Source: Tomocerus qinae (taxonomy: Eukaryota > Arthropoda > Collembola > Entomobryomorpha > Tomoceridae). From it: DNA of 64,000 bases. The DNA is taken from positions 5,828,001-5,892,000 of the forward strand of contig CM034546.1 in assembly GCA_020055645.1 (NCBI GenBank), in the 5' to 3' direction. The notes below the pieces were generated by a model, which was not told where the DNA came from, ran no database searches, and was given only the letters and a program-made list of their open reading frames with translations. Below are positions 23,549-34,894 of this stretch, piece after piece (within the stretch, counting starts at the first letter, position 1; every line of letters starts with the position of its first letter). A program made the translations under genes and the position numbers.

Positions 23549-24484
23549 TACAAATGCTACGTGCAAGGATGCTACTATCGCTCGCGATATTCTGAGCAGC
23601 TAAAGCTGCACAATCGTAGTACTCACGCTTGCAATCTTTCAGATTCGTGGATGGTAAGCGATTATACCTGCACGCTTGGAAAAATCTTTGAAAAAGTATC
23701 TTTCGGTGACACTTCAATGGTGTTTCGAGCAAAGAACTTGTCCGTGTTTGGAAATCTAAAAGAAGATCAAGACAATTTACAAGCTCACGCTGTGGCTGTT
23801 TTGACAGATGTTATTCTCACTGGTGTAGATATAATGTTTACGATTACAGACAGTGAACTGAGGCAAGTTAGAACTCCTACATTTACTCTCATCAATATCA
23901 ACCTCTTCCCAGTTTTACTAAGTGCTGCCTTCAACTATGAGCAGGCCGAAGCAATCTTGCCATCTTGCTTCGACATCTACGTAAAGCATCATACGCCGCC
24001 ATTCTACTATGGATTTCTTGCAAAGCCTACTGAATTGGGAATAAGAAGAGGATTTTTGAATATAAGAACTAAATACTCTTGTTCCCTTCTACACTGTATA
24101 ACAGCTGCGTTAAACCCTGTAGAATGTGGCCTAGGGCGGAATAATCCGAAAAGCTACTCCACTTCATCTTTGTCCTATAAAAACATAAATAATTTCGATT
24201 TCTCAAAATTTGAAATAGAAAATAATATCACTATCAATATTTATACATCAGTGAAAAACTATGTCTACCCGCTAGTAGTAACCAATCAGAGAGGAGTAGC
24301 TAGAGAACGCCATATTAATTTGTTTCTGGTTAGAAGTGGGAAAAAGGCGCACTACATTCTAATTACTAACATCTCTGCCTTTTTCGGGAATTCCAAAAAT
24401 AAGTACGACGTCTGTAGATATTGTCTACAGCGTAGTTACAAGGCAATTGAGGAACATGAGGAAAAATGTAATTTTTATAGATAA
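23549..24484 (+). CDS. C2H2 finger fused to a PolB-N-terminal-like module (partial)
   Basis: The exon begins in phase 0 after a TTTTAG acceptor (23547-23548). It first encodes a finger of C-x4-C-x12-H-x4-H type (YKCYVQGCYYRS..LKLHNRSTH), then about 270 aa ending ..CRYCLQRSY..EEHEEKC and a stop. The string FDFSKFEIENNITINIY, then a PLVV..ERHINLFLV block, HYILITNISAFF and the closing C-x2-C..H-x4-C knuckle match the region found just ahead of the exonuclease domain in PolB proteins of Polinton-like elements of invertebrates. The exonuclease and polymerase domains are absent, and no continuation is seen in the next 670 bp, which is minisatellite. It is either a truncated PolB relic or a captured stand-alone module. 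The upstream exon(s) are uncertain. Confidence 0.65.
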   Translation, partial: YKCYVQGCYYRSRYSEQLKLHNRSTHACNLSDSWMVSDYTCTLGKIFEKVSFGDTSMVFRAKNLSVFGNLKEDQDNLQAHAVAVLTDVILTGVDIMFTITDSELRQVRTPTFTLININLFPVLLSAAFNYEQAEAILPSCFDIYVKHHTPPFYYGFLAKPTELGIRRGFLNIRTKYSCSLLHCITAALNPVECGLGRNNPKSYSTSSLSYKNINNFDFSKFEIENNITINIYTSVKNYVYPLVVTNQRGVARERHINLFLVRSGKKAHYILITNISAFFGNSKNKYDVCRYCLQRSYKAIEEHEEKCNFYR

Positions 24485-24639
24485 ATTATTTCTAAACTAA
24501 TGTTATTATGAACTAAATATAATTATTATTATTTGAAAATTAAAAAAACTAAAATTACTTGTAATGAAAACTAAATTATGAATGAAATGAAATTCTAAAT
24601 GAAATTCTAAACTTATAAAATATTTGTAATATAAACTAA

Positions 24640-25130
24640 GATGTTTTCTAAATTCTCTTTCTCAAACTTTTCAATTTCTACATTCATTTTCTAAATTCTC
24701 TTTCTCAAACTTTTCAATTTCTACATTCATTTTCTAAATTCTCTTTCTCAAACTTTTCAATTTCTACATTCATTTTCTAAATTCTCTTTCTCAAACTTTT
24801 CAATTTCTACATTAATTTTCTAAATTCTCTTTCTCAAACTTTTCAATTTCTACATTCATTTTCTAAATTCTCTTTCTCAAACTTTTCAATTTCTACATTC
24901 ATTTTCTAAATTCTCTAAGTATTTATAACGAAAACTAAAATTATTGCTAAAATTAAACTATTTGTAAAATTATTTCTAAAATTAAAGTATTTGTAACGAA
25001 AACTAAAATTATTGCTAAAATTAAACTATTTGTAAAATTAAAACTAAAAATAAAGTATTTGTAACGAAAACTAAAATTATTGCTAAAATTATTTCTAAAA
25101 TTGTTTGTAATAAAAAAAAACTAAAATTAT
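24640..25130. repeat. 43-bp minisatellite and a following AAAATTATT-rich array
   Basis: About six copies of a unit with TTTTCTAAATTC, TCTTTCTCAAACTTTTCAA and TTTCTACATTCA occupy 24,640-24,915. They are followed to 25,130 by degenerate CTAAAATTATTGCTAAAATT repeats. The TTTTCTAAATTC core returns in the other arrays of this element. Confidence 0.85.
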
Positions 25131-25153
25131 TTGTAATGACAATTATTGAATGA

Positions 25154-27414
25154 TTATAAACATCTCTCATTCTCTTTATGTGCTTCCATCAAATCGCAGA
25201 CAGTTGTGCGGAAGGTGCATGTGGAACACTCGGAGAGTTGTTGTCCATGTTGAAAAATGCTGTGTATTTCGTACGCTGGTCTCGCGTCGAAACTCTTCTC
25301 GCAAAATTGGCAGTTGTACGGCGCTGGTACAAAAGGATTCTCACTAAAAGAAAAGAATAGAATTAGAAATAGTTGAATTGAAATATTTAGAAAAATAGCT
25401 TTAATGAAACTTACTGAAAAACTGCACAATGTCGTTGAAGTTTTTCTTCGTCGTCTTCTATTTTAAGGCATTTACTGCAGATCATCTTTTCGTGAACAGA
25501 AGAGACATGCACTTGTAGTCTCCCCTTTCGGTCATACTTTGACGGGCAGATAGAACACTCATAGGCCATTATGTGCGAGTGCATATGACGCTCTTTTTCT
25601 TTTATTCCACTCCATGTGCAATACAGGCACTTGTAGATTATTTTGTCTGTAAATGTACATAACAACTCATAACACACAAGCATAATAAACTTTTAAATGA
25701 GCCCATACCTTTTTTTATTATATCTTTTTTTCCTTTCGGGACTTCAATAGGCGCTAAGCTGCCGACTTGCATAATTTTCTCATGATATAGAATATTATGG
25801 ACTGCAAGGGAAAGCTCTCCTTTGCATTCTCTACTGCAGTGAGTACAGGGAATGATTCCTCTAAGATTAAATATTTAACAAAAACATATTAGATATATTT
25901 ACAGCTACTTATTAGCTAGTAGGTATTAAATTATTCAGATAAGTCTAGTGTAAAAAATAGTTAAGATATGAGTGATATAATGATGTATATTATAGTACTT
26001 ACTCCCCTCCAGCTCCTTGTAGTATACTCTTATGTTTCAATTTCAAATGTGTCCGTAGGGTTTTTATTTCAGCTCCAGCGTGATCACAATGAGGGCATAA
26101 ATATAGAGTTTGACCTACAGGAATATAATTATTGTACATAGTGTTTAAAATTAGATAAAAACGAGAAATTAAAAATTCTACCTTCAATTTTTGGCCTCTG
26201 TGTAAATTGTATCAATTCTTCAGCGTTAGGGAGAAGAAGTATTTTGCTATGGTATATGATTTCATGGATTGATTTATCCCACTCCACGAGGAATTTCTTA
26301 TTACAGAATTGGCAAGGGATGTCATTCGCGGGAACACTATAATTTAAATAATTTATTTACAGTTCCTCAATATTATCAGCGTTTAAACAAAATTAAACTT
26401 ACTGTTTAGTACGACGATGTTGTATGATACTTTCAATCGTTTCTTCCACATGTGAACATATAAAGCATACAAAATTTCTATGCATAACATTGCAATGCTT
26501 CTCATATATTTTTTTATCCTCGTTAGCGAATGAACATAATTTACATTGAAAAGGTATAAAATGCTCCATCAAATGTTTCTTCATTCTGTGCGGTGTAGGT
26601 ACGTTTAGTTTACAGTAGGGACATATAAGTGCTCCATTCTCTGCGCAAAAAAAGGGAAAAAATTATACTCCACTTAAATAATATACTGCAACTGCTTACC
26701 TTTAATGTGGCTACGTTTCCATCTTCTCGTGTACTCCTTCTCCTTGGATAGATTTTCCATTTCTTTCCAATCCATATTTTTTTGAAAGTTTTCCAGCCAT
26801 TCGTTAATTTGTAGGAGTTCTTCTAGCGATAGCTCGATTGATGAGAATTGAAGAATACTCATCAATCGAGAATGCTCTCCTTTCACATGAGTCGCAATTT
26901 TCGCTAGGCAATCAAACACATCTCCGCAGCCGCGGCATAAGTAATGTTGATTAGGTAAGTCTAAAAAAAGACATTGATTGCAATCTACAGTTGTATAACC
27001 TAACTTTGATTAGATATAATTGAAAACAAGATTACCTTCAATTAAAGATTGATTCACTGTTACAGTTCCAAATCCTTGTGCTTTTGCCTTATCCCAGGTA
27101 ACTGTATTCTTCTCCTTAAAAGTACCTGTGTCCTGCTCTTTATTTTCCGGTTCCTCCGTTTCTTGTACGACACCTTCGTCACTAATATGTCTTGCCACTT
27201 CACACTCTAAATTTATTTTACTGTCAGCGGAATCGCTGCTGACGAAAAACTTTTTACACAGAGGAGCTGAAACTCCATGCTTCCTCTTAATTATATTATT
27301 TTTAAAAATATATTTGCACTCAGGATGCTTCGCCAAAAAATGGCGTTTTAGATTACACGCTTGAGTGAATTGTCTGGAACATACACTACACTGAAGACGT
27401 TTAGAGTTTTCCAT
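25154..27414 (-). CDS. multi-C2H2 zinc-finger protein, element cargo, intact
   Basis: Eight exons on the minus strand (27414-27036, 26960-26700, 26640-26403, 26336-26182, 26114-26003, 25860-25709, 25646-25415, 25343-25154) join with correct phases and GT-AG sites into 572 aa. About a dozen Cys/His fingers can be seen, for example CSVCSRQFTQACNLKRH, CRGCGDVFDCLAKIATH, CPYCKLNV, CKLCSFANEDK, CQFCNKKF, CPHCDHAG, CTHCSRECKG, CSICPSKYDRKGRL and CQFCEKSFDARPAY. Exon 1 ends in an acidic linker. Finger linkers are not the TGEKP type, so this is not a standard arrayed zinc-finger gene. DNA or RNA binding in the nucleus is inferred. It could bind the element's own terminal or minisatellite repeats, which is speculation. 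All splice sites are intact, so the gene is probably expressed. Confidence 0.88.
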
Positions 27415-27734
27415 TTTAGTAAACCACAGTAACTCTTTCAACAAAACACAATGAACACTAATCAACAGGGCAGAGAGTAGAGCAGAAATAAAACTACTTG
27501 ATGGAAAGAGAGAGAAGAGCGGAGAGAGGAATGCAGCTTCCTTTTTGAGATACGCCCTCACTTCTCTTTAATTGGTTAGGGTACTTAACAGACAAAAATA
27601 GAAAGAATAAGAAGGGAGCATTTTCTTTGTTTGAATAAGACCCTTCAAAGACAGCATGCGATGGTACGCATGATAACATCTGCATTTTCAACTAATTCAA
27701 TACCAACCATTTCTTCTCATATGCATTTGATATT

Positions 27735-28150
27735 TTCTAAATTCTCTTTCTCAAACTTTTCAATTTCTATATTCATTTTCTAAATTGCTTTTCTCATTTT
27801 CATCTCACTAGTTTCATTTTCTAAATTCCTTTTCTCATTTTCATCTCACTAGTTTCGTTTTCTAAATTCCTTTTCTCATTTTCATCTCACTAGTTTCATT
27901 TTCTAAATTCCTTTTCTCATTTTCATCTCACTAGTTTCGTTTTCTAAATTCCTTTTCTCATTTTCATCTCACTAGTTTCATTTTCTAAATTCCTTTTCTC
28001 ATTTTCATCTCACTAGTTTCGTTTTCTAAATTCCTTTTCTCATTTTCATCTCACTAGTTTCATTTTCTAACTTCATTTTCTCATTATTTATCACAATTTC
28101 ATTTTCTAACTACATTTTCTCATTTTCATTCCATCGTTTCATTTTAGTAA
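27735..28150. repeat. 41-bp minisatellite, seven to eight copies
   Basis: Units contain TTTTCTAAATTCCTTTTCTC, ATTTTCATCTCACTAGTTTC and end alternately in A or G. One copy of the 43-bp unit from 24,640 sits at its left edge, showing that the two arrays have a common origin. Confidence 0.88.
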
Positions 28151-29035
28151 TTGTTTTCTAAATAAATTTTCTAAATACTACTATTTTCTAGATTCATTCT
28201 CCATTTCTTACCAATTAATAGTATGTAGGGCTATTATTTTATTGTATGTAGAAATATTATAAGAGAAAAATGTTAAACATGTGCTGTAAATGAATGTGGT
28301 TGGTAAATAATATATATATGCAGTGAATTACTCTGCATATAGTACTAAAGTTTCATATAGTGAGTAAAAGGGTCTTGGTGAGTATGCAGTACTTCAACTC
28401 TTTAAGCTATAGATATTAGTGTGAATATGCTGAATATGCATTACTTATTATTTTAGATACCTAGCAAAGAGGGGTGAAGAAAAGGGTCTGAGCATGTACG
28501 CTATAAAGAAGTTGGAGTAAACTACTTGGTGCACTAAATGGAAGTTGCAGTAGATTATTTTGTGTGTATGCGCCTATGCTTGCTAAAGGGTATGTGAGTG
28601 AATATTAGATATGAAATGAAAATATGGAAATTAGGTAGGAATGTAATTTATTTAAACAAAAAAGCATTTCATTATTACAATATATATTCATGTGGTCATA
28701 GTAACAATTCATTAGTAGAGAATATGTAAATGTATAATATATATAAGTAGTTACAGTATAGAGGATATAAAACAATAGAGAGCATCAAATATGTAAATTA
28801 AACAATAGAAAACATTAAATATGTAAATGAGTATGTAAATTAGCTAGGTAGTACATTAATAAAGACAATATTTAAATTAAACATTAGAGAATATTAAATA
28901 TGTAAATTAAATTACTAAAGACAATATGTAAATTCATTAAGCAATAGAGAACATGAAATAGAACAATAACTATCATTAATTAGGTATATAAACTATTAAC
29001 TAAACACAATTCATCAGTCGAAATATATACACGGC
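28151..29035. other. AT-rich spacer within the element
   Basis: No gene seen. AGAGAACAT/TATGTAAATTA motifs repeat loosely at 28,700-28,990. Confidence 0.4.
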
Positions 29036-30273
29036 CTAGTATTCCTTGCCGCAACGCATCTTCCTTAAAGCAAAAGTGGTCCCTGGTGCAGCATTCCTTA
29101 GAGACTGTATAGCAGAGCCAATTCGAGATGTCCCTTGAACAGAAGTGTTAGACTCAAATGACTCGTCTTCGGTTAACTGCATGCTGTAATCCGAGTCATC
29201 ATGCCGCTGCTGCTGAGGAGTGGAAGTGGCGGACGGAGAGAAAGAGGTTTCCTGTTGAAGGGGACGCAGTGGCTGCAGGCGAGAAGTTGATGGGGGAGAA
29301 AAGAGACGGCTACGACGAAGACCAGATGAGAGCACGTCCATTTCCAATCTTTCCTGTTGCTGCTGATGCTCAACCGCCTGCAATGAGAACAATAAATTAT
29401 ATAGCAATCATCTACAATATCATTTTTACTATCTACATTTACTATAAAAACGTATAATACTTACATCGAGAAAAGCCAAGTCTTCTTCTGAAATTCCAGA
29501 AACTCGACTTCGGAGATTGGTTGTAGTTGGTGCAGAGGTGAACTTTGATCGCAGCCAACCCCAGGCCGAAGCTGGAAGAGAAGAGAGCCAAGACCAGGTC
29601 GATGCAGGAAGAGAGGAGAGCCAACGCACGAATCGCCTACTCCAATTGTCTGCAGGGTCGAACAGGTTCACAACGAAAACAATGGAAACGACCACTAAGG
29701 TAGCGAGGAGAAGAAAGGAAGTCCAAAATCCAATACCTAAAACAAATATTCAAATTAGCATAATACAAAGACAAAGGAAATGAATATATATAAGTAATAA
29801 AGACAAAGGAAAGTTGATTGTATATACGTTTACAAAGACAAAGGAAAGTTAAATGTTAAATAGTTAGTACCATATGTAAAGCCAGAGTTAAAGCCGTCGT
29901 GTTCCAATGTTTGAGGAGTAGAATTTCCAGGAGGAGGAGCTGTAGTACCTGCTGTGGTGGGATCGGTAGTAGTAGTGGCTTCGGTAGTAGTAGTAGTAGT
30001 TGTTGTTGTTGTTGTAGCCAAGCCCGAGGACGGCAAAAACTGGCAGAGCAGAGAGTCCCCACTGTCAATCGCGCTGAAGGGTCCATATATCCCCGTGAGG
30101 GTCGGTGTCCAGCAGAATTGTCCTTCCTCTTGAAGTATCCATGCACAGGACGCCTTCAAACAAGTCTCACAGAACTTGTGAATCCCGCAAGAAGCTGAAA
30201 TAAAGAGACAAATTAGCATTTTTCCTAAAATGCAGTAGTGTATGTATGTTGAATTGTAGTAATAGTTACCCAT
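29036..30273 (-). CDS. single-pass membrane protein with Cys-rich head and Thr-rich stalk (element cargo)
   Basis: Exons 30273-29871, 29736-29465 and 29377-29036 (minus strand) join in frame to 338 aa. The N-terminus (residues about 1-27, YCILGKMLICLFISA) works as a signal peptide. It is followed by a small Cys cluster (CGIHKFCETCLKASCAW), a run of Thr with Ala, Pro and Glu that looks like an O-glycosylated stalk, a transmembrane helix (FLLLATLVVVSIVFVVNLF), three WLSSLPAS-like Trp repeats, and a 150-residue cytoplasmic tail rich in Gln, Ser and Pro. A TATA box is at 30443-30437. The head is similar to that of the divergent gene at 31183 (CGQYSNSCTHCLRSGC), so the two are paralogues. The Cys pattern is PSI-like but too short to assign. 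The function is unknown; cell-surface display is inferred. Confidence 0.78.
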
Positions 30274-30436
30274 TGCAGAAAGAAGCGGCAGAGTTTCTTC
30301 CGAGCAGAGTTTGGGCAGAGCAGAGTTGATCCGAGAAGAGGTTTTCCAGGCAAGTAGAGTAGACTTCTGGGGAAGAGAGTTGTTTTTTCCAAGAGAGCAG
30401 GAGAGTTTATGAGAAATTACTTGTTTCGAATTCTCC

Positions 30437-30443
30437 TTTTATA
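30437..30443 (-). promoter_or_regulatory. TATA box of the membrane-protein gene
   Basis: TATAAAA on the minus strand lies 164 bp ahead of the ATG at 30273. The leader between contains repeated CTCTGCTC/AACTCT motifs and no other ATG in the last 100 bp. Confidence 0.5.
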
Positions 30444-30639
30444 GTCCTCCCCAGAACGTGGTGGAAGGCACGGACACGCAGTATGCAAATTAATTCACTA
30501 CTAAAGTGTGCAGGGGGGCAAAGGATAATATTCAAAATCTTGAATTTGAATAATAATAGATGGAGAAGTGAAAATGCATTGAGAGGGATTTCGAGGGGGG
30601 GCTAGTATTCAAATTTTCTGATTTAAATATGAAGCACCA

Positions 30640-30960
30640 GGGTAGAATATTCAAATGAGATGAATAATGTTAAACGGAGAGTTTATGCTGAGAATGGCGG
30701 GGGCCAAAGTACAATATTCAAATGAGATGAATATTGTTAAACGGAGAGTTTATGCTGAGAATAGCGGGGGCCAAAGTACAATATTCAAATGAGATGAATA
30801 TTGTTAAACGGAGAGTTTATGCTGAGAATGGCGGGGGCCAAAGTCCAATATTCAAATGAGATGAATATTATTAGACGGAGAGTTTATGCTGAGGACGGCG
30901 GGGGCCAAAGTACAATATTCAAATATGCTGAATTTGAATATTAATATTAGACTGCTAGGC
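30640..30960. repeat. 66-bp tandem repeat between the divergent surface-protein genes
   Basis: About four and a half copies of a unit with CAATATTCAAATGAGATGAA, GTTAAACGGAGAGTTTATGC and GGCGGGGGCCAAAG. It fills the shared intergenic promoter region of the two divergent paralogues, so it may hold regulatory sites. Confidence 0.85.
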
Positions 30961-31182
30961 GGGCGCCGAGGAATGGAAATGCAAATTATGTGCTAGAGAG
31001 AAATGCAAATGGATGTTTCGTATATATGACAATAAGAGATGAATCATAAGTTTGTTTACATTTCGTGCCGTTTCTTGTATTTTAAGCTATGATAAGAAAT
31101 AGTGAGAATTGGTAGAGATTTTTCTTTAGTCTGAGTTTATTTCTTTTACTCTCATCTCAACTTTTACTTTATAGCTAGTACA

Positions 31183-32320
31183 ATGGCAAATTTTTTTAAA
31201 ATCGTCGGAATTTTGGCTTTTTTAACTTCGGTTTTAGGGTGCGGGCAGTACTCAAATTCTTGCACTCATTGTTTGAGGTCAGGGTGCGTTTACGTAACAT
31301 ATAAAGTAGGTTCGCGATGTCAGAGTCAGGCTGATTACAAGATGAAGATCCGAGTGATTTATTTCGAAGCTTCTCAGTGCCCTGTTGTATTCCCTACCAC
31401 GCCCAAAGTTTCCTCTACAACTGAGTATTCGCAATTAATTACCACTTCTTCAATATTCGATTTCACTCAAAGTTCACTTGAAACAACCATTAGATCTGCT
31501 GAAACTACTCATAGTGAAACTACAAGCCAAACTACAAAAATTCTACCTACAGACATTTTACCTACTGAGACTGTTGTGATAATTTCCAGTACAAGCAGTG
31601 TTATTGAATCTAGTGTGACTGAATACACGCCTACAGAAAGAGGAGAACATGTAATTACTAGTGAAGATGTACCTACAAATGGGACTTTAATAACTGACAC
31701 TTTAACAACTGAGACGGCAACTTCATCAACTGAGACTTTAACAACTGAGACGGCAACTACTGAGACTACAATTCCCCAGACTCCGTCAACTGAGAGTTAC
31801 GTTCCTGAGACTACTACAGCCACGTCACCGACTATTGAAACTACACAATCATCGGGAGTATCGGAAAAGGGTCGAGGTAAAGTATTCAAAAATATTTATT
31901 CTTGAGAAAGAATAATTATTAAATTTTAACAATATCTTATCCACAGAGAGGAGGTTTTTGAAAAAGCGGATATTTTTTGCCAGGCTTAATGATGCTCTCT
32001 GCGACCTTCATGAGACTACTTCTCAACTATTAGGATTGCAGGATATACCTAAACAAACCGAGAGAAAAAAGTGGCTACTCCAGTCTCCGCTCAACTTTAC
32101 TCATCTCAAATGCAATCCATTCCCAGCTAAAAGTCGTGGACTGTTTAGAAGATCTTTACGTAGCTTTTGTAATATCTATCGAGGAGTTGAATGTTATTTG
32201 AAAACTGAATATTTGCAAAAGGAGACAAGAAAGTATTTATCAAAATGGAACTCTCAAAATATTATGTATCATAATGTAATCTGTTTAAATTTCAAAAATC
32301 CATTCCAAAAATGTTTTTAA
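31183..32320 (+). CDS. secreted Cys-head, Thr/Ser-rich mucin-like protein (element cargo)
   Basis: Exons 31183-31876 and 31947-32320 join in phase 1 to 355 aa. It has a signal peptide (MANFFKIVGILAFLTSVLG), a Cys cluster CGQYSNSCTHCLRSGCVYV with further Cys to residue 66, then about 160 residues of Thr, Ser, Glu and Pro with TLTTETAT-type repeats typical of O-glycosylated mucin domains. Exon 2 encodes a basic, helical C-terminus (RRFLKKR, LLGLQDIPKQ, several Cys) without a transmembrane helix. It is divergently arranged with, and paralogous in the head to, the gene at 29036-30273. The partner is membrane-bound while this one seems soluble. The spliced exon 2 is supported by a CCACAG acceptor and phase only. 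Confidence 0.72.
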
Positions 32321-32339
32321 TCGTCTGTGTACTTTAAAA

Positions 32340-33755
32340 TTAACTTTTCTAACTTCGTCTTCTCATTATTGCTCTTTATTTCATTTTCTAACTTCGTCTT
32401 CTCATTATTACTCTTTATTTAATTTTCTAACTTCGTCTTCTCATTATTACTCTTTATTTAATTTTCTAACTTCGTCTTCTCATTATTGCTCTTTATTTAA
32501 TTTTCTAACTTCGTTTTCTCATTATTGCTCTTTATTTCATTTTCTAACTTCGTCTTCTCATTATTACTCTTTATTTAATTTTCTAACTTCGTCTTCTCAT
32601 TATTACTCTTTATTTAATTTTCTAACTTCGTCTTCTCATTATTGCTCTTTATTTCATTTTCTAACTTCGTCTTCTCATTATTACTCTTTATTTAATTTTC
32701 TAACTTCGTCTTCTCATTATTACTCTTTATTTCATTTTCTAACTTCGTCTTCTCATTATTACTCTTTATTTCATTTTCTAACTTCGTCTTCTCATTATTA
32801 CTCTTTATTTAATTTTCTAACTTCGTCTTCTCATTATTGCTCTTTATTTCATTTTCTAACTTCGTCTTCTCATTATTACTCTTTATTTAATTTTCTAACT
32901 TCGTATTCTCATTATTGCTCTTTATTTCATTTTCTAACTTCGTCTTCTCATTATTACTCTTTATTTAATTTTCTAACTTCGTCTTCTCATTATTGCTCTT
33001 TATTTCATTTTCTAACTTCGTCTTCTCACTATTACTCTTTATTTAATTTTCTAACTTCGTCTTCTCATTATTGCTCTTTATTTAATTTTCTAACTTCGTA
33101 TTCTCATTATTGCTCTTTATTTCATTTTCTAACTTCGTCTTCTCATTATTACTCTTTATTTAATTTTCTAACTTCGTCTTCTCTCTTTATTTAATTTTCT
33201 AACTTCGTCTTCTCATTATTGCTCTTTATTTAATTTTCTAACTTCGTCTTCTCATTATTACTCTTTATTTAATTTTCTAACTTCGTCTTCTCATTATTGC
33301 TCTTTATTTCATTTTCTAACTTCGTCTTCTCATTATTACTCTTTATTTCATTTTCTAACTTCGTCTTCTCATTATTACTCTTTATTTAATTTTCTAACTT
33401 CGTCTTCTCATTATTACTCTTTATTTAATTTTCTAACTCCGTCTTCTCATTATTGCTCTTTATTTAATTTTCTAACTTCGTATTCTCATTATTGCTCTTT
33501 ATTTCATTTTCTAACTTCGTCTTCTCATTATTACTCTTTATTTAATTTTCTAACTTCGTCTTCTCATTATTGCTCTTTATTTCATTTTCTAACTTCGTCT
33601 TCTCATTATTACTCTTTATTTAATTTTCTAACTTCTTCTTCTCATTATTGCTCTTTATTTCATTTTCTAACTTCGTCTTCTCATTATTGCTCTTTATTTC
33701 ATTTTCTAACTTCGTCTTCTCATTATTACTCTTTATTTAATTTTCTAACTTCCTT
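32340..33755. repeat. 40-bp minisatellite, about 35 copies
   Basis: The unit is TTTTCTAACTTCGTCTTCTC plus ATTATTGCTCTTTATTTCA, in two main forms: G/C (ATTGCTC..TTTCAT) and A/A (ATTACTC..TTTAAT), which alternate irregularly. A short deletion unit lies near 33,180. It shares the TTTTCTAA-TTC..TTCTCA core with the arrays at 24,640 and 27,735 and with the introns of the gene at 37638. There is no coding potential. Confidence 0.95.
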
Positions 33756-34077
33756 TGATCACTAATTTTAATTACTGAATATAATTTTTAAATTTACATA
33801 TAGCTACTTTATCTGCTAATATTTCTAATCAATTGGTATATATTATTATTATTTTGAAATTGTCTCTAGTTATGTTATTAATATTTTAATTTGTCTGTAC
33901 TTATGTTATTATTATTTTTAAATTGTCTGTAGTTGTACTATTTTATTATTTACTATGAATATAATTATTTAATGAACAGGTGTGGGAGGGTGAAAATCAT
34001 TTAAAATAGTGTTTACATGACATATTGATAAGTTAGAATAGAAAGAACTAGGCTAGTGTGTAGGTAGATGGCCTTTT
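33756..34077. other. AT-rich spacer
   Basis: No gene seen. TTGTCTGTAGTTATGTTATTA-like repeats occur at 33,850-33,930. Confidence 0.4.
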
Positions 34078-34165
<88 letters not shown>

Positions 34166-34181
34166 ACTGTCCCTATCTACT
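34078..34181 (+). rRNA. 28S rDNA fragment (pseudogene), R1/R2 target region
   Basis: About 104 bp match the highly conserved large-subunit rRNA core: CGGCGGGAGTAACTATGACT, CTTAAGGTAGCCAAATGCCT, GTGACGCGCATGAATGG, CGAGATTCCCACTGTCCC and TATCTACT, in order and without visible change. Similarity stops abruptly on both sides. It spans the insertion sites used by R2 and R1 retrotransposons. It cannot work as rRNA. Confidence 0.92.
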
Positions 34182-34894
34182 TTCTAACATAAACACTTTT
34201 CAGAAAAGGGTTTTTTGCCTACAGTCACCTAGGATAGGTTAAGATAGGTCTCCCTTGCCCCTTAAATATGAAAAAACATGGTAGGTGCGGCATTAGTGGG
34301 AGACTTTGCGTCAGTTTTGAAAAACTGCTACAGTTTTTTCAAAATTATAGCAAACTGAAAAGTTTAAGCGAATCAAATCTATTTGATTCGACATACTGAG
34401 GCTATTAGCTTTCGAATGAGCTATGACACGACCCAATTCTGACGAATGGAACGGAAGTTACGTCTACAGGTGTCCATTTTTATTACTCCCCTCTGGGTGG
34501 GACGATTTTGTTCATTTTCAAACTTGACCTCACCATTCATCCCTAGACTGCGCACAGAAAGTTTGAAGCGCCTATCTAAAGCCAATCTTAAGTTACGGAA
34601 TAATATTTACTACTAGTAAAGTCAGGTAGGGGCAAATCTAGCGCTCGAGGGAAATTCAGCAGTCCACACTTCAAAGTAGTAAAAACAATTTTGAAAACAT
34701 TCCTAACGTTATTATTATGTCAACTTTGTAAATACAAAGTATATTTAAATTAAAAACTTTAACGTTTATAGTGGTGGATAAATTAGCTGCAGCCCAAACT
34801 TCCTGATAAAAAGGAATTTCCTAAACCAAAATATTAACTGTAGATCGTAGCTTCAAATGCAGGGAAAAATGAAAGACTCCATTTTTGAAACAAA

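Noticed and set aside
29158..29457. Plus-strand frames over the membrane-protein exons (also 29517-29783, 29899-30198)
   Set aside because: They are shadows of the spliced minus-strand gene. The Ser/Cys runs are the complement of its Thr codons.
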